A stretch of 64,000 nucleotides of DNA. Origin: Verrucomicrobiaceae bacterium (GTDB taxonomy: Bacteria > Verrucomicrobiota > Verrucomicrobiia > Verrucomicrobiales > Verrucomicrobiaceae). A model generated the notes under the pieces. It worked only from the letters and a program-made list of their open reading frames with translations. It did not search any database and was not told the origin of the DNA. Positions within the stretch are counted from its first letter, which is position 1; each line of letters opens with the position of its first letter. The translations under genes were made by a program, and so were the position numbers. The stretch lies in contig JABTUN010000003.1 of assembly GCA_015075365.1 (NCBI GenBank), positions 1,037,060 to 1,101,059 on the forward strand. Direction: 5' to 3'. Positions 1 through 8,825 of the stretch are shown piece by piece.

Positions 1-135
1 GCGCTGCAGGGCGCGGTGCTCGCGCAGCAGTTCGGCGGCCTTTTTGGCATCGTCGAAAAAGTTCGGGCGGCCGATGACGTCCTCCAGGTCGGCAAAGCGG
101 GTGCGTTTGGCCTGGATGATGGGGGCGTAGTCCAT
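1..135 (-). CDS. prfA: Peptide chain release factor 1, N-terminal fragment
   Basis: The first 45 codons of a minus-strand gene run off the left edge of the window. The product begins MDYAPIIQAKRTRFADLEDV and continues into a helical stretch with NFFDDAKKAAELLREH. This matches the N-terminal helical domain of class I release factors in the PVC group. The parts that would prove it (the PxT tripeptide for UAG/UAA reading and the GGQ hydrolysis motif) lie outside the window. It is downstream of rpmE in the same direction, an order common in bacteria, but a terminator-like hairpin separates the two. RF2 is an alternative; the short N-terminus favours RF1. Confidence 0.75.
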   Translation of the reverse strand, partial: MDYAPIIQAKRTRFADLEDVIGRPNFFDDAKKAAELLREHRALQR

Positions 136-161
136 GCGGGGCGGGGGAGGGGGCTGGCGGA

Positions 162-203
162 GGGAAAAACAAAACGGTGCCCTGCGCGAGGCATGGGCAC
201 CGT
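162..203 (-). terminator. Rho-independent terminator after rpmE
   Basis: Read on the minus strand, a perfect 9-bp stem (ACGGTGCCC at 195-203 pairing with 174-182, 12-nt loop) is followed directly by the T-rich run TTTGTTTTT. It lies 25 bp after the rpmE stop and before prfA, so it should end or attenuate rpmE transcription and partly uncouple prfA. Confidence 0.7.
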
Positions 204-228
204 CTGGCTAAAGTGAGACTGGAGGGGA

Positions 229-471
229 CTAGGCGCCGGCTTCGGACACCTTCGGCGCGGTGCGGCGGGCGCGGGTGCTGCCGTAGCGCTGGGCGAATTT
301 GTCCACGCGGCCGGCGGTGTCGATGAAGCGCTGCTCGCCGGTGAAGAACGGGTGGCAGGCGGAGCAGATGCCGATGCGCAGGTTCTGGATCGTGGAGATC
401 GTGTTATAGACGGCGCCGCAGGTGCAGGTGATCGTCGTCTCGAAGGTCTTGGGATGGATGTTTTCTTTCAT
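229..471 (-). CDS. rpmE: 50S ribosomal protein L31
   Basis: The product is 80 aa, a structural protein of the large ribosomal subunit at the subunit interface. It starts MKENIHPKTFETTITCTCG. It carries the zinc-binding Cys set of the C+ form of L31 (C16, C18, C36, C39), followed by CHPFFTGEQRFIDTAGRVDKF, which is diagnostic for the family. The C-terminal tail is basic. The open frame extends upstream of 471, but the chosen ATG gives the normal L31 N-terminus. The intrinsic terminator at 162-203 follows it. Because it is a zinc-binding form, a Zur-controlled C- paralogue elsewhere in the genome is possible. Confidence 0.93.
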   Translation of the reverse strand: MKENIHPKTFETTITCTCGAVYNTISTIQNLRIGICSACHPFFTGEQRFIDTAGRVDKFAQRYGSTRARRTAPKVSEAGA

Positions 472-684
472 GGGATGAGGCCCACGGTGGCCGGCGAGGT
501 GGTGTTGGTTCTTTCGCCAGGGCGTGGGGGCGCGGATGGTAGAGGCGAAACGTGATCCGTCAACCCGCAACTACGCCCTTCCCGCCGTACCGCCTGATGC
601 TTCGGGAAGGATAGGCTGGAAGGCGGGGGTGAGCAGGAGCCCAAACACATGCCAGCGGAACTGGCGGCTCATCCAGCCCGCCTC

Positions 685-1121
685 TCATGCCACGACGATC
701 TGTGCCTCCGGGCCGTCCACCGCCTCCAGGCTGCCATTCAGCGCGATGATCTTCACCTTCACCGTCGCGCCGGAGGGCAGGTTCTTGAGCAGCTCCTCGC
801 TGTCCCCGCCGCTCTTGCCGTACTCTCGCCAGCCGGCATCCACGCCGATGACCTGGATGAGGATGCGGTCGTCGTTGCTGCGCGTGCCGCGCTCCCACTC
901 CGCATGCACACGGCCGCTGCCCGCGTGGGTCAGCAGCAGATCGCTGGCGGGGTCCGGCGCGCGTAGAGCGCGACGATCTTCTCCTGGAAGCCCGGCAGCT
1001 TCTTCTGCCACTTGGGCACCAGCAGCGGCTCGAAGCTGCTGTGCCGGTCGCGCGGCACGGCGATGGCCATCTCGCCGCTGTCGCCCAGCACTGTCTTGGG
1101 GCTGAAGCCGTTGCGGCAGTT
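685..1121 (-). pseudogene. Broken FN3-like domain protein, C-terminal part
   Basis: The minus strand encodes the end of a protein related to the intact gene at 48602-49744. Shared features are VPRD, a conserved AGxG..AEW segment, RI.I.V.GVD, and the closing (N)LPxGATxxVxI. The homology is split over two frames. The upstream part (about 1120-960, ending YARRTPPAICC) stops at 930. The downstream part (about 960-685, from LLLTHAGSG) is in another frame, so one frameshift near 950-962 breaks the gene. Its 5' end runs straight into the 21-bp array at 1122-1565, and no clean start is visible. A sequencing error could mimic the frameshift, but the low-complexity 5' end also argues for decay. The C-terminal fold is probably fibronectin type III; the function is unknown. 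Confidence 0.6.
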
Positions 1122-1565
1122 CGGAACTATCCGCCGCGACGCCGGACCTATCCGGCGCGACGCCGGAACTATCCGCCGCGACGCCGGAACTGTCCGCCGC
1201 GGCGCCGGAACCATCCGCCGCGACGCCGGAACTGTCCGCTGCGACGCCGGAACCATCCGGCGTGAAAAAGGAAACGCCCTTTCCACCGCCGCGCCGGGGT
1301 CCGCCGCGACGCCGGAACCATCCGCCGCGACGCCGGAACTGTCCGGCGCGACGCTGGAACTGTCCGCCGCGGCGCCTGGAACTGTCCGCCGCGACGCCGG
1401 AACCATCCGCCGCGACGCTGGAACTGTCCGCCGCGACGCTGGAACTGTCCGCCGCGACGCTGGAACTGTCCGCCGCGACGCCGGAACTGTCCGCCGCGAT
1501 GCCGGAACTGTCCGGCGCGACGCTGGAACCGTCCGGCGCGACGCTGGAACCGTCCGGCGTGGAAA
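1122..1565. repeat. 21-bp minisatellite array, two blocks
   Basis: The consensus unit on the plus strand is close to CGGAACTGTCCGCCGCGACG+C. There are about 20 copies in two blocks (1122-1268 and 1313-1565). Each block ends with the same non-repeat spacer, starting AAGGAAACGCC (1269-1312 and again from 1566), so the array has a higher-order duplication. One unit (1355-1376) is 22 bp and shifts the phase. A 21-bp period keeps several frames open on both strands (7-residue peptide repeats), so open frames across it are not evidence of a gene. It abuts the 5' side of the FN3-like pseudogene. Confidence 0.9.
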
Positions 1566-1840
1566 AGGAAACGCCGTTTCCATCGCCGCACCGGGGCGCA
1601 TCCAGCGCGTCGTCCGGCGGCGTGCCGTGGCATGGGCACAGGCGGGGCAGGGGCGGAGGAGGCTGGTGGGGGCCGCATTCCACCGGGCGGATGATCCCAC
1701 CGCCTGCGCCGCCGTCATGGCCTCACGGGCTGCTGAAAGACACCGCAAGGCCTGCGGACCGGGTCGGTGCCCTGATCTACAGGCCGGATCAGTGCCCGAT
1801 CCATACCCGGCGGCGTCACCTTTGGTGAAAGGTGGTTTCA

Positions 1841-1924
1841 AAACCACGAAGGGTCACGAATGAGCACGAATCGTTTACCCAGAAGGAGAATCCATGGGTG
1901 AAAATGCGTGACTCTTCGTGGTTT
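1841..1924. repeat. Inverted repeat, 18-bp arms
   Basis: AAACCACGAAGGGTCACG (1841-1858) is the reverse complement of 1907-1924 except at one base, with a 48-bp spacer. No gene is seen around it. Such CACGAA-rich repeats between genes look like dispersed elements rather than a terminator, because there is no T tract. Confidence 0.7.
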
Positions 1925-1956
1925 AACCATCACAAGTCATGATGACGCGCGGCCTG

Positions 1957-2160
1957 GCGTATGGCGGACCGGGTCCATGCCCCGATCTACAGCGCAGGCG
2001 CTCCCACAGTTGTAGCACCGGCCGGTGGCCGGTGATGGCGTTTTTCAGCAGCCTGCTAGCGTATGGCGGACCGGGTCCATGCCCCGACCGACAGCGCAGG
2101 CGCAAGCGTTGCTGTAGCACCGGCCAGTGGCCGGTGAGGGCGTTTTTCAGCAGCCTGCCA
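1957..2160. repeat. 102-bp tandem duplication
   Basis: Two adjacent copies (1957-2058 and 2059-2160) both start GCGTATGGCGGACCGGGTCC and end in GTTTTTCAGCAGCCTGC. They differ at scattered positions in the middle. Each copy holds a small GCACCGGCC/GGCCGGTG palindrome. A shorter related stretch lies near 1752-1810. No coding gene is apparent from about 1570 to 2350. Confidence 0.85.
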
Positions 2161-2356
2161 GGCCGTAATGATGCAGTTGGAGTGAACGAAAGGCGCGGCA
2201 GCGTCGTGGAGCGCGCGTGGCAAGCGTCAGCGCGACACCGCTGTCGCCGACCGGACAGCGCGCATGGGCCGGAGAATGTGGTTGCGGTGCCCAACAGCGG
2301 TGTCGCCGGGGCAAAAGACGTGAGTTTGTGCCGGTGAAACTCGTCGCCCCCCGATC

Positions 2357-2839
2357 CTGCGGGGCCGCAAACTCGATCTGCGGGACCGCAAACTCGATCT
2401 GCGGGACCACGAACTCGATCTGCGGGACCGCAAACTCGATCTGCGGGACCGCAAACTCAATCTGCGGGACCGCAAACTCAATCTGCGGGACCGCAAACTC
2501 AGTCTGCGGGACCGCAAACTCAGTCTGCGGGACCGCAAACTCAATCTGCGGGGCCGCAAACTCGATCTGCGGGACCGCAAACTCAATCTGCGGGGCCGCA
2601 AACTCGATCTGCGGGGCCGCAAACTCAATCTGCGGGACCGCAAACTCAATCTGCGGGACCGCAAACTCAATCTGCGGGACCGCAAACTCGATCTGCGGGA
2701 CCGCAAACTCGATCTGCGGGACCGCAAACTCGATCTGCGGGACCGCAAACTCGATCTGCGGGACCGCAAACTCGATCTGCAGGACCGCAAACTCAATCTG
2801 CGGGACCGCAAACTCGATCTGCGGGACCGCAGCCTCAAT
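2357..2839. repeat. 21-bp minisatellite array, 23 units
   Basis: There are 23 head-to-tail copies of CTGCGGGACCGCAAACTCRA+T without any length change. Units differ only at a few positions (GGACC/GGGCC, CGAT/CAAT/CAGT). All frames but a few stay open: the minus strand reads as IEFAVPQ repeats, the plus strand as SICGTAN repeats. Upstream on the minus strand a Pro/Ala-rich segment after WSIWLFFVPATSPATAQ resembles a secretion signal, and an ATG frame beginning MKLLTLFFAPG lies at 3003 but in another phase. A secreted repeat protein is therefore conceivable but not supported by one continuous frame with a good start. Confidence 0.9.
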
Positions 2840-3107
2840 TTGGAGGACGGTCCATTCTGCCTGCGGCTCCCGGTTTGGGGCTGGCGGCTGCGCGGTTGCC
2901 GGGGAGGTGGCAGGCACGAAAAAGAGCCAGATCGACCATCAGGGCGGGCCGGGGCGTGGGACGGTTGTGTTCCGGGCGCAAAAAAGAGCGTGAGCAGCTT
3001 CATGGCGGGAGCGCGGCTGGTTGGAGGTCCGCCTCAGGAATCACACGAAGAATACCAAACCGCCGTTTTTGGGAAGAGGATTTTCGCCCCTGAACGGGTC
3101 TCCCGCC

Positions 3108-4116
3108 TCACAGATCATCCAGCGGGCTGGTGATCTCTCCGCGCATCGCCTTGGCGAGCTGCAAATAGATTTCCGTCGTGCGCACATCCGCATGGCCGAG
3201 GTTCAGTTCGATGCTGCGGATGTCGATGCCTTTGAGCACACGGTGCGTGGCGAAGAAATGCCGCAGCGCATGATGCCGTCACCCGCTGGCTAATCCCGCC
3301 AGTTTCGCCGCCGCTCTAGTTCGCGCGTGATGGCGATCTCGATAGCCGAAAAGTGATGCTGCCCGCGTCCGTAAGCACGGCTCTCCCCGTGCGTGGGCTG
3401 CCATCCCGCCCAAGTCGTTCCATGCTTTGGCGGAGGGAGAAACAAAACCACGGCCAGCTCTCTGCGGCTTTCGGGTTCTTCATGTCATGGGCCTTCATGC
3501 ATCGCCACGCCCGGCACCTTCGTCCTCCGGTCAGCATCGAAGACGGCCCAGTATTTGTTTCAAGTGCTCTTCGATGGGGTGCAGCAGGGCGCCGGCAATG
3601 TGATGACTCGGTCCTTGTCGCCCCTGCCACCCCTCGATCTTCCCTCCGCTTACATCCACATCTTTGATCCGCAGTGCCAAGACCTCGGCGACTCGCAACC
3701 CGCAACCTGTCCAGCAGCTTGACCGCCAGTCCCGCCGCACCCTTCACGCTGCCAGCAGTGTCTTCTACTTCTTCTTGCGTCAAAACCACTGGCGGATACT
3801 TTGACCGTTTTGCCTGCACCGCATCAAACCCTCCCAGTTCCATTTTGAGCACCTCTCGGTATAAACACCAGCGCGTTCAGGGGCCTGATTTTGGGGAGGC
3901 CGTTGGGTTCTTGTTCACGGCCAGATTGGTCAAAGGCCGCCACCTTCTTCCGTCCCCATCCTCCGCCGGGTGCCGCATCCTCCCCGATGCCTGCGCTTGG
4001 AAGAGCACATAGCCGATTAGCCAGTGAATGATCTCCTCTGTCCGGGGCAGTATTGTTTGAGGGCAGAGCACGCCACGCAGCTTGTCCTCCAGTTTGGCTT
4101 CCGGTTTGTTGCTCAT
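3108..4116 (-). pseudogene. intI: Integron integrase (IntI-type tyrosine recombinase), multiply frameshifted
   Basis: Pieces of one tyrosine recombinase lie in order along the minus strand but in changing frames. The N-terminus is MSNKPEAKLEDKLRG. Then comes the core-binding segment with LNALVF and GGFDAV.AKRSKYPPVVLTQEEVE, then box I GLRVAEVLALRIKDVD with the catalytic Arg. Next is KNPKAAESWPWFCF, matching the extra W-x-W-F region that separates IntI from XerC/D. After that come HALRHFFATH (H-x-x-R), LGHADVRTTEIYLQL with the nucleophilic Tyr, and the IntI-like ending SPLDDL. At least four frame changes make it inactive. It points away from the plus-strand cassettes, the usual integron layout. 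XerC/D is the alternative, but the W-x-W-F region and neighbouring attC argue against it. Confidence 0.8.
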
Positions 4117-4305
4117 AGAACAGTCCCACTATCCAGTATGTGAGTGATATTCTACTTTTTTGTTGCCCGAGTACGGCATAGGCGGCTAAAACGACATCAT
4201 GAAGACAAAAACCCGTGATATTCCCGTCAAAGTGTCGGCTATAAAGCTGCTGACAAACCTCACGATCTGTGAATGATCTTCAATGTTAGCGCTGAAATCA
4301 GGAAG
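4117..4305 (+). other. Candidate attI / cassette promoter region
   Basis: This is the stretch between the intI start and the first cassette gene, where attI and the Pc promoter are expected. GTTAGCG at 4284-4290, 16 bp before the likely start of cassette gene 1, resembles the 3' half of a recombination core (GTTRRRY) but is not a perfect match. No confident -35/-10 pair was found. Placement rests on position. Confidence 0.35.
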
Positions 4306-4677
4306 ATGAATACGCCTTCAAATAAAGATCAGACCAGTGGGTTTAGGCTCTTCTTGGCCGCCTTCCAGAGTCAACCAACGGCGTCTAAGGTTTTTGGGAT
4401 TGTATTTCTGATCGCATTCTTGCCGTGCGCTATTATCGGATTCTGCGCCGCATGGATTAGCGCCAAGCTTCACAGAAAGTTGCCGTTGTGGATTCTAGTG
4501 TTTCTTGGGATTGCGTTCGTGGGGACACCTTTGGTTTACATCGAATACCGTCCGTTCGAAAAGACATCGATGCTTGTCTCAATGGCGATAACATTCTTCA
4601 TCGCGCTTTTATTTGCCCGAGCGGTGGCGCAGATATTCGACATAGCTTCGATCGAATCGAGATCCACACGGCGCTAA
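4306..4677 (+). CDS. Integron cassette protein, membrane, unknown function
   Basis: The product is about 123 aa from MNTPSNKDQTSGFRLFL; an ATG at 4273 in the same frame would add 11 residues but would sit upstream of the putative attI core. At least three hydrophobic segments are visible (KVFGIVFLIAFLPCAIIGF, LWILVFLGIAFVGTPLVYI, MAITFFIALLFARAVA), so it is an inner-membrane protein. The stop codon TAA lies inside the left core of the attC that follows, as is common for cassette genes. Base composition is clearly more AT-rich than the flanking chromosome, consistent with transfer. No family recognised. Confidence 0.65.
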   Translation: MNTPSNKDQTSGFRLFLAAFQSQPTASKVFGIVFLIAFLPCAIIGFCAAWISAKLHRKLPLWILVFLGIAFVGTPLVYIEYRPFEKTSMLVSMAITFFIALLFARAVAQIFDIASIESRSTRR

Positions 4678-4800
4678 CACGACGCGGATGGACAACCCCC
4701 ACTAGCCCTTCTGTTTTCGATGCTTCACCTTCATTCAACCTCAACACCGCGATCAACACTTGCTCCCGCTAGTGGGGGTGCCATCGCTTGAACGTTAGGC
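4673..4800 (+). other. attC recombination site (complete)
   Basis: The left core GCTAACA and right core GTTAGGC (4794-4800) bracket a long imperfect inverted repeat. ACCCCCACTAGC near 4695-4706 pairs with GCTAGTGGGGGT near 4768-4780. GGATGG on the left pairs with CCATCG on the right with unpaired bases, as in the extra-helical bases of attC hairpins. The preceding gene stops inside the left core and the next one starts 5 bp after the right core. Confidence 0.8.
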
Positions 4801-4804
4801 GGCT

Positions 4805-5248
4805 ATGACCTACCCCGACGGTTCACAGATTCGTGTCGGCGACCTCATCTGGTGGGATGAGGGTCATTGCCTGGGTCACGTCCAGGCAATCGCCGAGTCG
4901 CAAGCGGATTACGAGAGTTGGGGGTTGGTTGCGCCGCATATCTTCATTTCCACCCGGCATCCTTTCGATCCGACGCTTGCGACGAGACACGCCGATGGCG
5001 GTGTTCCAGTGCTTGTTTCCTACGACGTCGCATCTTTTGATGATGAGGGTATCGGGTTACTCAGTCCTGCAGAGCGACAGGAATTTGAGCGAGCGAGGCA
5101 GGCTGCGCTCCTTGGCCGTGGCTGTTCCTGCTTCTCTGTCACGACGCATGTCGAGAGCGGCACGCTCAGGTCATGGATATTCAGGTTGCTGGATGAGCAC
5201 GGCCGCGAGACTGTGGTCACCATACCGTATGAGAAACCCGCCGCCTAA
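4805..5248 (+). CDS. Integron cassette protein, unknown function
   Basis: The product is 147 aa, beginning MTYPDGSQIRVGDLIWWDEG. N-termini of the form M-x-Y-x-D-G-[ST]-x-[IV]-x-[VL]-G-D recur in hypothetical cassette proteins and suggest a small beta-rich fold. No membrane segment or signal peptide. Two close Cys (GRGCSCF) sit near residue 103-105. The start is 5 bp after the attC core. The stop TAA again falls inside an attC left core (GCCTAAC, 5244-5250). Function unknown. Confidence 0.7.
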   Translation: MTYPDGSQIRVGDLIWWDEGHCLGHVQAIAESQADYESWGLVAPHIFISTRHPFDPTLATRHADGGVPVLVSYDVASFDDEGIGLLSPAERQEFERARQAALLGRGCSCFSVTTHVESGTLRSWIFRLLDEHGRETVVTIPYEKPAA

Positions 5249-5281
5249 CCCCCATGAAGGGTGTCAAGCGTGGAAGTCCGC
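5244..5281 (+). other. attC left half, truncated
   Basis: GCCTAAC is a good left core, and CAAGC near 5267-5271 could be the inner box. No matching right core (GTTRRRY with an inverted-repeat partner) follows before the IS remnants. The site looks cut, probably by insertion of the elements that occupy 5548-8115. Confidence 0.45.
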
Positions 5282-5547
5282 ATGAGGTTGTTGGTTGATG
5301 TTACATGGTGTGCGTGGTTTTGAAGTTCATTGGTTCTTTGGAGACGCTTCCTCTTCGTGATCGCGTGAAGTGCCCTTCACGGACTTATACTCCCATCCAT
5401 GCGTGTCAGTGAGTGACAGCATCAGTTGACTTATGCAGTCGTGTGAAGAGGAACGTGGCCCAGTCTCATCTATGGCGTCGAGCGCGGTTCCCCGGCTCAG
5501 GTTAGGCTCCAGACGTGGGCCGCGTTCCAAAGGGTTCATGGTGTCTT
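5282..5547. other. No recognisable gene
   Basis: This stretch sits between the truncated attC and the left end of the IS3 remnant. It holds a 70-codon minus-strand open frame (5327-5539, MNPLERGPRLEPNLSRG...) without a recognised family or clear ribosome binding site. It may be debris of another element. Confidence 0.4.
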
Positions 5548-6830
5548 TGTAGTGCTCCCCTCAAAGTTGGACAAGAGCCAGTGTTGTTCAGGCGGCTTGT
5601 TGATGGGGTGGGTTGCATAGGGTGAGGTAGGTTTGGCGTGGGGTGTTGTAGTTGAGGGCGGAGTGGGTGCGCTGGGTGTTGTAGTGTTCGATGTATCTGG
5701 CGACCGTCGCGCGTGCGGCGGTGAGGTTGTCAAAGCGGTGCTGCCAGGCGCATTCCTCTTTGAAGGTGCGGATGAAGCGCTCGCACAGGCCGTTTTGCTC
5801 GGGCGTGTAGGGAGCGATGTATTCTGCGTGAGGCCGTAGTCGCGCACGAGGGCGCGGTAGGCTCGTGAGCCGAGACAAGGCCGTTATCGTGGCGCAAGGT
5901 GAGTCCTGATGGAGCGCCTCGAGTGGTGCCAAGCGGTGCAGCAGGGCCTCTTCCAGCGCACGCTCGGCGGTCTTGGCTCGGGCGGTGTGCGCCAGATCCC
6001 AGCCGAGGACTTCACGCGAGCAACAGTCGACGACCGGCACGAAGGCGCACCAGCCGTCGCCCGCAGTCCACGGTGGCGATGTCGGTGGCCCAACGCTGGT
6101 TGGGGGCCGCGGCGATGGATTTGAGGTGCTGCACACGCGGACGGCGGCCGACGCGGCGCTCGCCTGCACGTCCAGCGGTGCAGGCGCATGATGCGGTGGA
6201 CCTTCTTGCGGTTGACGATCATGCCCTGGCCTTTGGTGAGACAGGCATGAGTCACGCACGCCATGGGTGGGATGAGCCTCGATCACCGCACGGATGGCCT
6301 CGACGCACGCGGGATCGCACCGCGGTCTCGAGTGTGGCGTCCATGCGGCTGGTAATAGGTGGTGGGCGCGCCAGCCGAGGAGACGGCACAGCACGCTGAC
6401 AGGCACCGGCGGGGATCCCGATTGGAGAAGTTGGTTTTGCATGGCTACCACGAGATCCTTCCGGCAAGTCCTTGCCCAAGTAGCGATGAGCTTTTTAAAA
6501 CGTCCACATGCAGGGTGAGCTCGCCGACCTGGCCAGCAGGGAGGTCTTCTCGCGAGCCTCGAACTGCTGGGCGAGAATCGCGCGGATGACTGCGCAGGGC
6601 CTCGGTGCCCTGGGTGATGAAGTCCTCCTTCCACTGCTCGACCTCGGCGAGAGTCAGCGCGTGCTGGCGAGCAGCCTCCGCGGCGGTGGTCTTGCCAGCG
6701 GAGGATGTCGATGACGAGGGCGGCCTTGCGCTTCGCGGTCCAGCGTTGCGGACTGTCGGCATCGGTTTCGATCCCGACGGCGGGAGGTGTGATGGCGGCT
6801 TTAGAGCCACCTCATGGCAGAAGGCCCGGG
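5548..6830 (-). mobile_element. IS3-family element, degraded orfA + orfB
   Basis: A likely left end, TGTAGTGCTCCCCTCAAAGT, starts at 5548. OrfB (minus) keeps most of the DDE (rve) core: DGWCAFVPVVDCCSREVLGW, then AEYIAPYTPEQNGLCERFIRTFKEEC with the catalytic Glu region, and the ending YIEHYNTQRTHSALNYNTPR. It is broken by frameshifts, with the HTH_21-like part (MIVNRKKVHRIMRLHRW) in another frame. OrfA at the right part reads TTAAEAARQHALTLAEVEQW (HTH), then a leucine-zipper-like end, also in shifted frames. No right-end partner of the left repeat was found before the IS110 remnant, so it is truncated and inactive. Confidence 0.75.
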
Positions 6831-8115
6831 TTGAGGTGAACAGCGACAAGTGGGAGGGGCGGCGACCGCTTCGCAAGCTCTGTTACGGCTACGCTGCGGC
6901 CTCGTCTCGCTACGCTCGACGAGACCTGCGCTGCGCCTTCACAGAGCTTCTGCGCGGGGTGGATGTATGCCTGATCTTGGATCAGTTCGGAGAGCTTATC
7001 ACCTGTCCAATCCAAGAGGGGGACGGAGCATCTTGTCGGTGCTCCTTGCGGAGCAAACTTTGGTGATGTCGCGTGCTGCAGTTGCAGGCCGAGCTTCGCC
7101 GCGCTCGTGTCCGTCCGTGGATGCGCCAGAGATCGACGGCGGTGGCGCGCCACGGTGACGATGGCTTTCTTCCTCGCGGCTCCGGTGGCGCGCGCGCCTT
7201 TGCCCAGCAGATGCATGCGTTTCCGCACCGGCGGATACTGCGGCTGGAACCGCACGAGTCTCCATGCGCATTCGACAAGCGCGGCGCGCAGGCGTGGATT
7301 GCCGTGCTTGGTGACGTGGCCCTGTTTTCTCTTTCCGCCGCTGCTGTGCTCGCCAGGGCATAATCCCGTGTAGCTGCTGACTTCGCGGCGGTTGTTGAAG
7401 CGCTTCCAGTCACACACCCTCGTTGCCCAGGATCGTGGTGGTAAGCTTGCCCAGGGCCGCGCGGTGCCTCGCGCGGCGCGGCGGCCTCAATCGCGCGCTC
7501 AACGCGAGGGATCTGCGCGTGCAATGACAGGTAACACCGGCCGCGTGACCTCCAGCATCGGCACGATCCAGCCGGGCAGCAGCTTGATGAGGCGTGACCA
7601 CGTTTGCTCCATCCACCAGTGCGCCGGTGCTGGCAGCCCGTGGTTGACCAGCAGGCATCTTCCTGCGCCTGCATCTTCGAACGGTGCCATCAACAGCTGC
7701 TCGCGCTGGCGCGAGACGTGCTGCCGCTGCTCCTCGGCCTCGGTGGGCGCGGATGACGGAGCGCGTTGCGGTTGCCCTGCACATAGCGGTCGAGCCGCAG
7801 GCACAGCGTGCGCGCGTCGCGTCCGTCGGTCTTCACGCCGCTGCGGCTCTCATCAAGCGCCTGCGGACTGATGACGTGGCAGGTCGCTCCGGCTGCCGTG
7901 AGCGCGCGCTGCAGTCCAAACCCGAAGCCGCAGCTCTCATAGACGACATGCACCTCATGACCTGCGGTGATCAGCGAGCTGACCCACGGCACGAACTGCT
8001 CCGGTGTGAAACGCCGGGGCGCCCCGGGCGTGGCGTGATCGTGCTGCGCCACCGCCATGTAAAAGAGCGCGTGCACGTCGAGTCCGATCTTGATGACCGG
8101 ACGTGTTCTGTTAGC
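6831..8115 (-). mobile_element. IS110-family element, degraded transposase
   Basis: Minus-strand fragments of a DEDD transposase appear in order. The N-terminal RuvC-like domain reads VIKIGLDVHALFYMAVAQHD, then VYESCGFGFGLQRAL, then DGRDARTLCLRLDRY (about 8100-7780). The C-terminal transposase_20 domain reads FNNRREVSSYTGLCPGEHSS then KHGNPRLRAALVECAWRLVR (about 7410-7200). Three or more frame changes separate and follow these blocks. IS110 elements usually lack terminal inverted repeats, so the boundaries given are approximate. Confidence 0.75.
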
Positions 8116-8159
8116 CTGAAACCAGCGGCCTCGGGTGAGGCCGCCCCAACGCGATGATG

Positions 8160-8311
8160 AAGTGTGTAGTCCATAACCTAAGAATGCGCGCCTCACGGCC
8201 TCCGCACGCCTCGATTCATGGCATCTATGCGCTGCAGCGAACCCGGCCATCGCATCACTGTTGCAATCGTGGCCTCCCGCGGGCCGGGTCGCTGAGCTTG
8301 GGTCGTTAGCC
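8160..8311 (+). other. attC right half, remnant
   Basis: GTCGTTAGCC carries a core-like GTTAGCC (8305-8311) preceded by GAGCTTG, an L'-like box, and by a GC-rich hairpin (CCCGCGGG). The next gene starts 13 bp after the core, as expected for a cassette. No convincing left half is present directly upstream. It could be the displaced partner of the half site at 5244, but the spacing of the inner boxes does not match well. Confidence 0.4.
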
Positions 8312-8324
8312 CGCATCGCACGCC

Positions 8325-8825
8325 ATGAGCGAGGATGACATCTTCGAGCAGACCAAAGGCGCATACCTTTGCCTGATTCACCCGGTTCGGCGGGATGACA
8401 CGTATCGGCGGGAGATTGCGCCCGTGGTTGCGCTCGCGCCGTCAGTGCCTGACGAGCTTGTTACCGCCATGATTGCCGGCGTGTCGTGGCGGGAGCGGCT
8501 TCTCGGACTTTGCATGGCCATGTCCAAGCGACGAGCGATTTTTGCTGAGGCGATGTTGCAGTCTCTACGAGACCTCCGTGGCATCTCGATTGTTCCGGCG
8601 TGCGCCGCCCTCGCAGTGCTGACTCGACGAGGTGTCTTTCAGATGCCACCGTCATTCGCCGACATGTTCGACCGCACCGCTTTTGACGGAGAGGTTGGCT
8701 GGGCCACGGACAAGGCGATGCACTTTGCTGGCTTGCGCGCCGAGGACGATCCTGGGCGCGGCCCGAACTACGGACAGATTTTTGAAGATCATGTTGAGGT
8801 TTACAGTTGGATTTATGCGGGCTAA
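8325..8825 (+). CDS. Integron cassette protein, unknown function
   Basis: The product is 166 aa, mostly helical, soluble, without signal peptide. Visible features are a SWRERLLGLCMAMSKRRAIF segment (about 63-82) and an aromatic-acidic C-terminus ending EDHVEVYSWIYAG. The Trp-Arg-x-Arg-Leu segment recalls DUF6000-type cassette proteins, but this is not certain. The start follows an attC core by 13 bp. The stop TAA sits in GCTAAC, again like a left core. It appears to be the last cassette. Confidence 0.65.
   Translation: MSEDDIFEQTKGAYLCLIHPVRRDDTYRREIAPVVALAPSVPDELVTAMIAGVSWRERLLGLCMAMSKRRAIFAEAMLQSLRDLRGISIVPACAALAVLTRRGVFQMPPSFADMFDRTAFDGEVGWATDKAMHFAGLRAEDDPGRGPNYGQIFEDHVEVYSWIYAG

Noticed and set aside
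685..1683. Intact 332-codon gene through the first array
   Set aside because: The homology to the FN3-like family changes frame near 955 and the N-terminal two thirds are translated minisatellite.
2357..2839. CRISPR array
   Set aside because: Repeats are head-to-tail without spacers, and no cas genes are present.
2147..2917. Secreted IEFAVPQ-repeat protein
   Set aside because: There is no start codon with ribosome binding site in the frame of the signal-like segment, the better ATG is out of phase, and all frames are open because of the 21-bp period. Kept only as a note on the array.
5327..5539. 70-codon minus-strand gene beside the IS3 remnant
   Set aside because: No recognised family, no ribosome binding site, surrounded by element debris.
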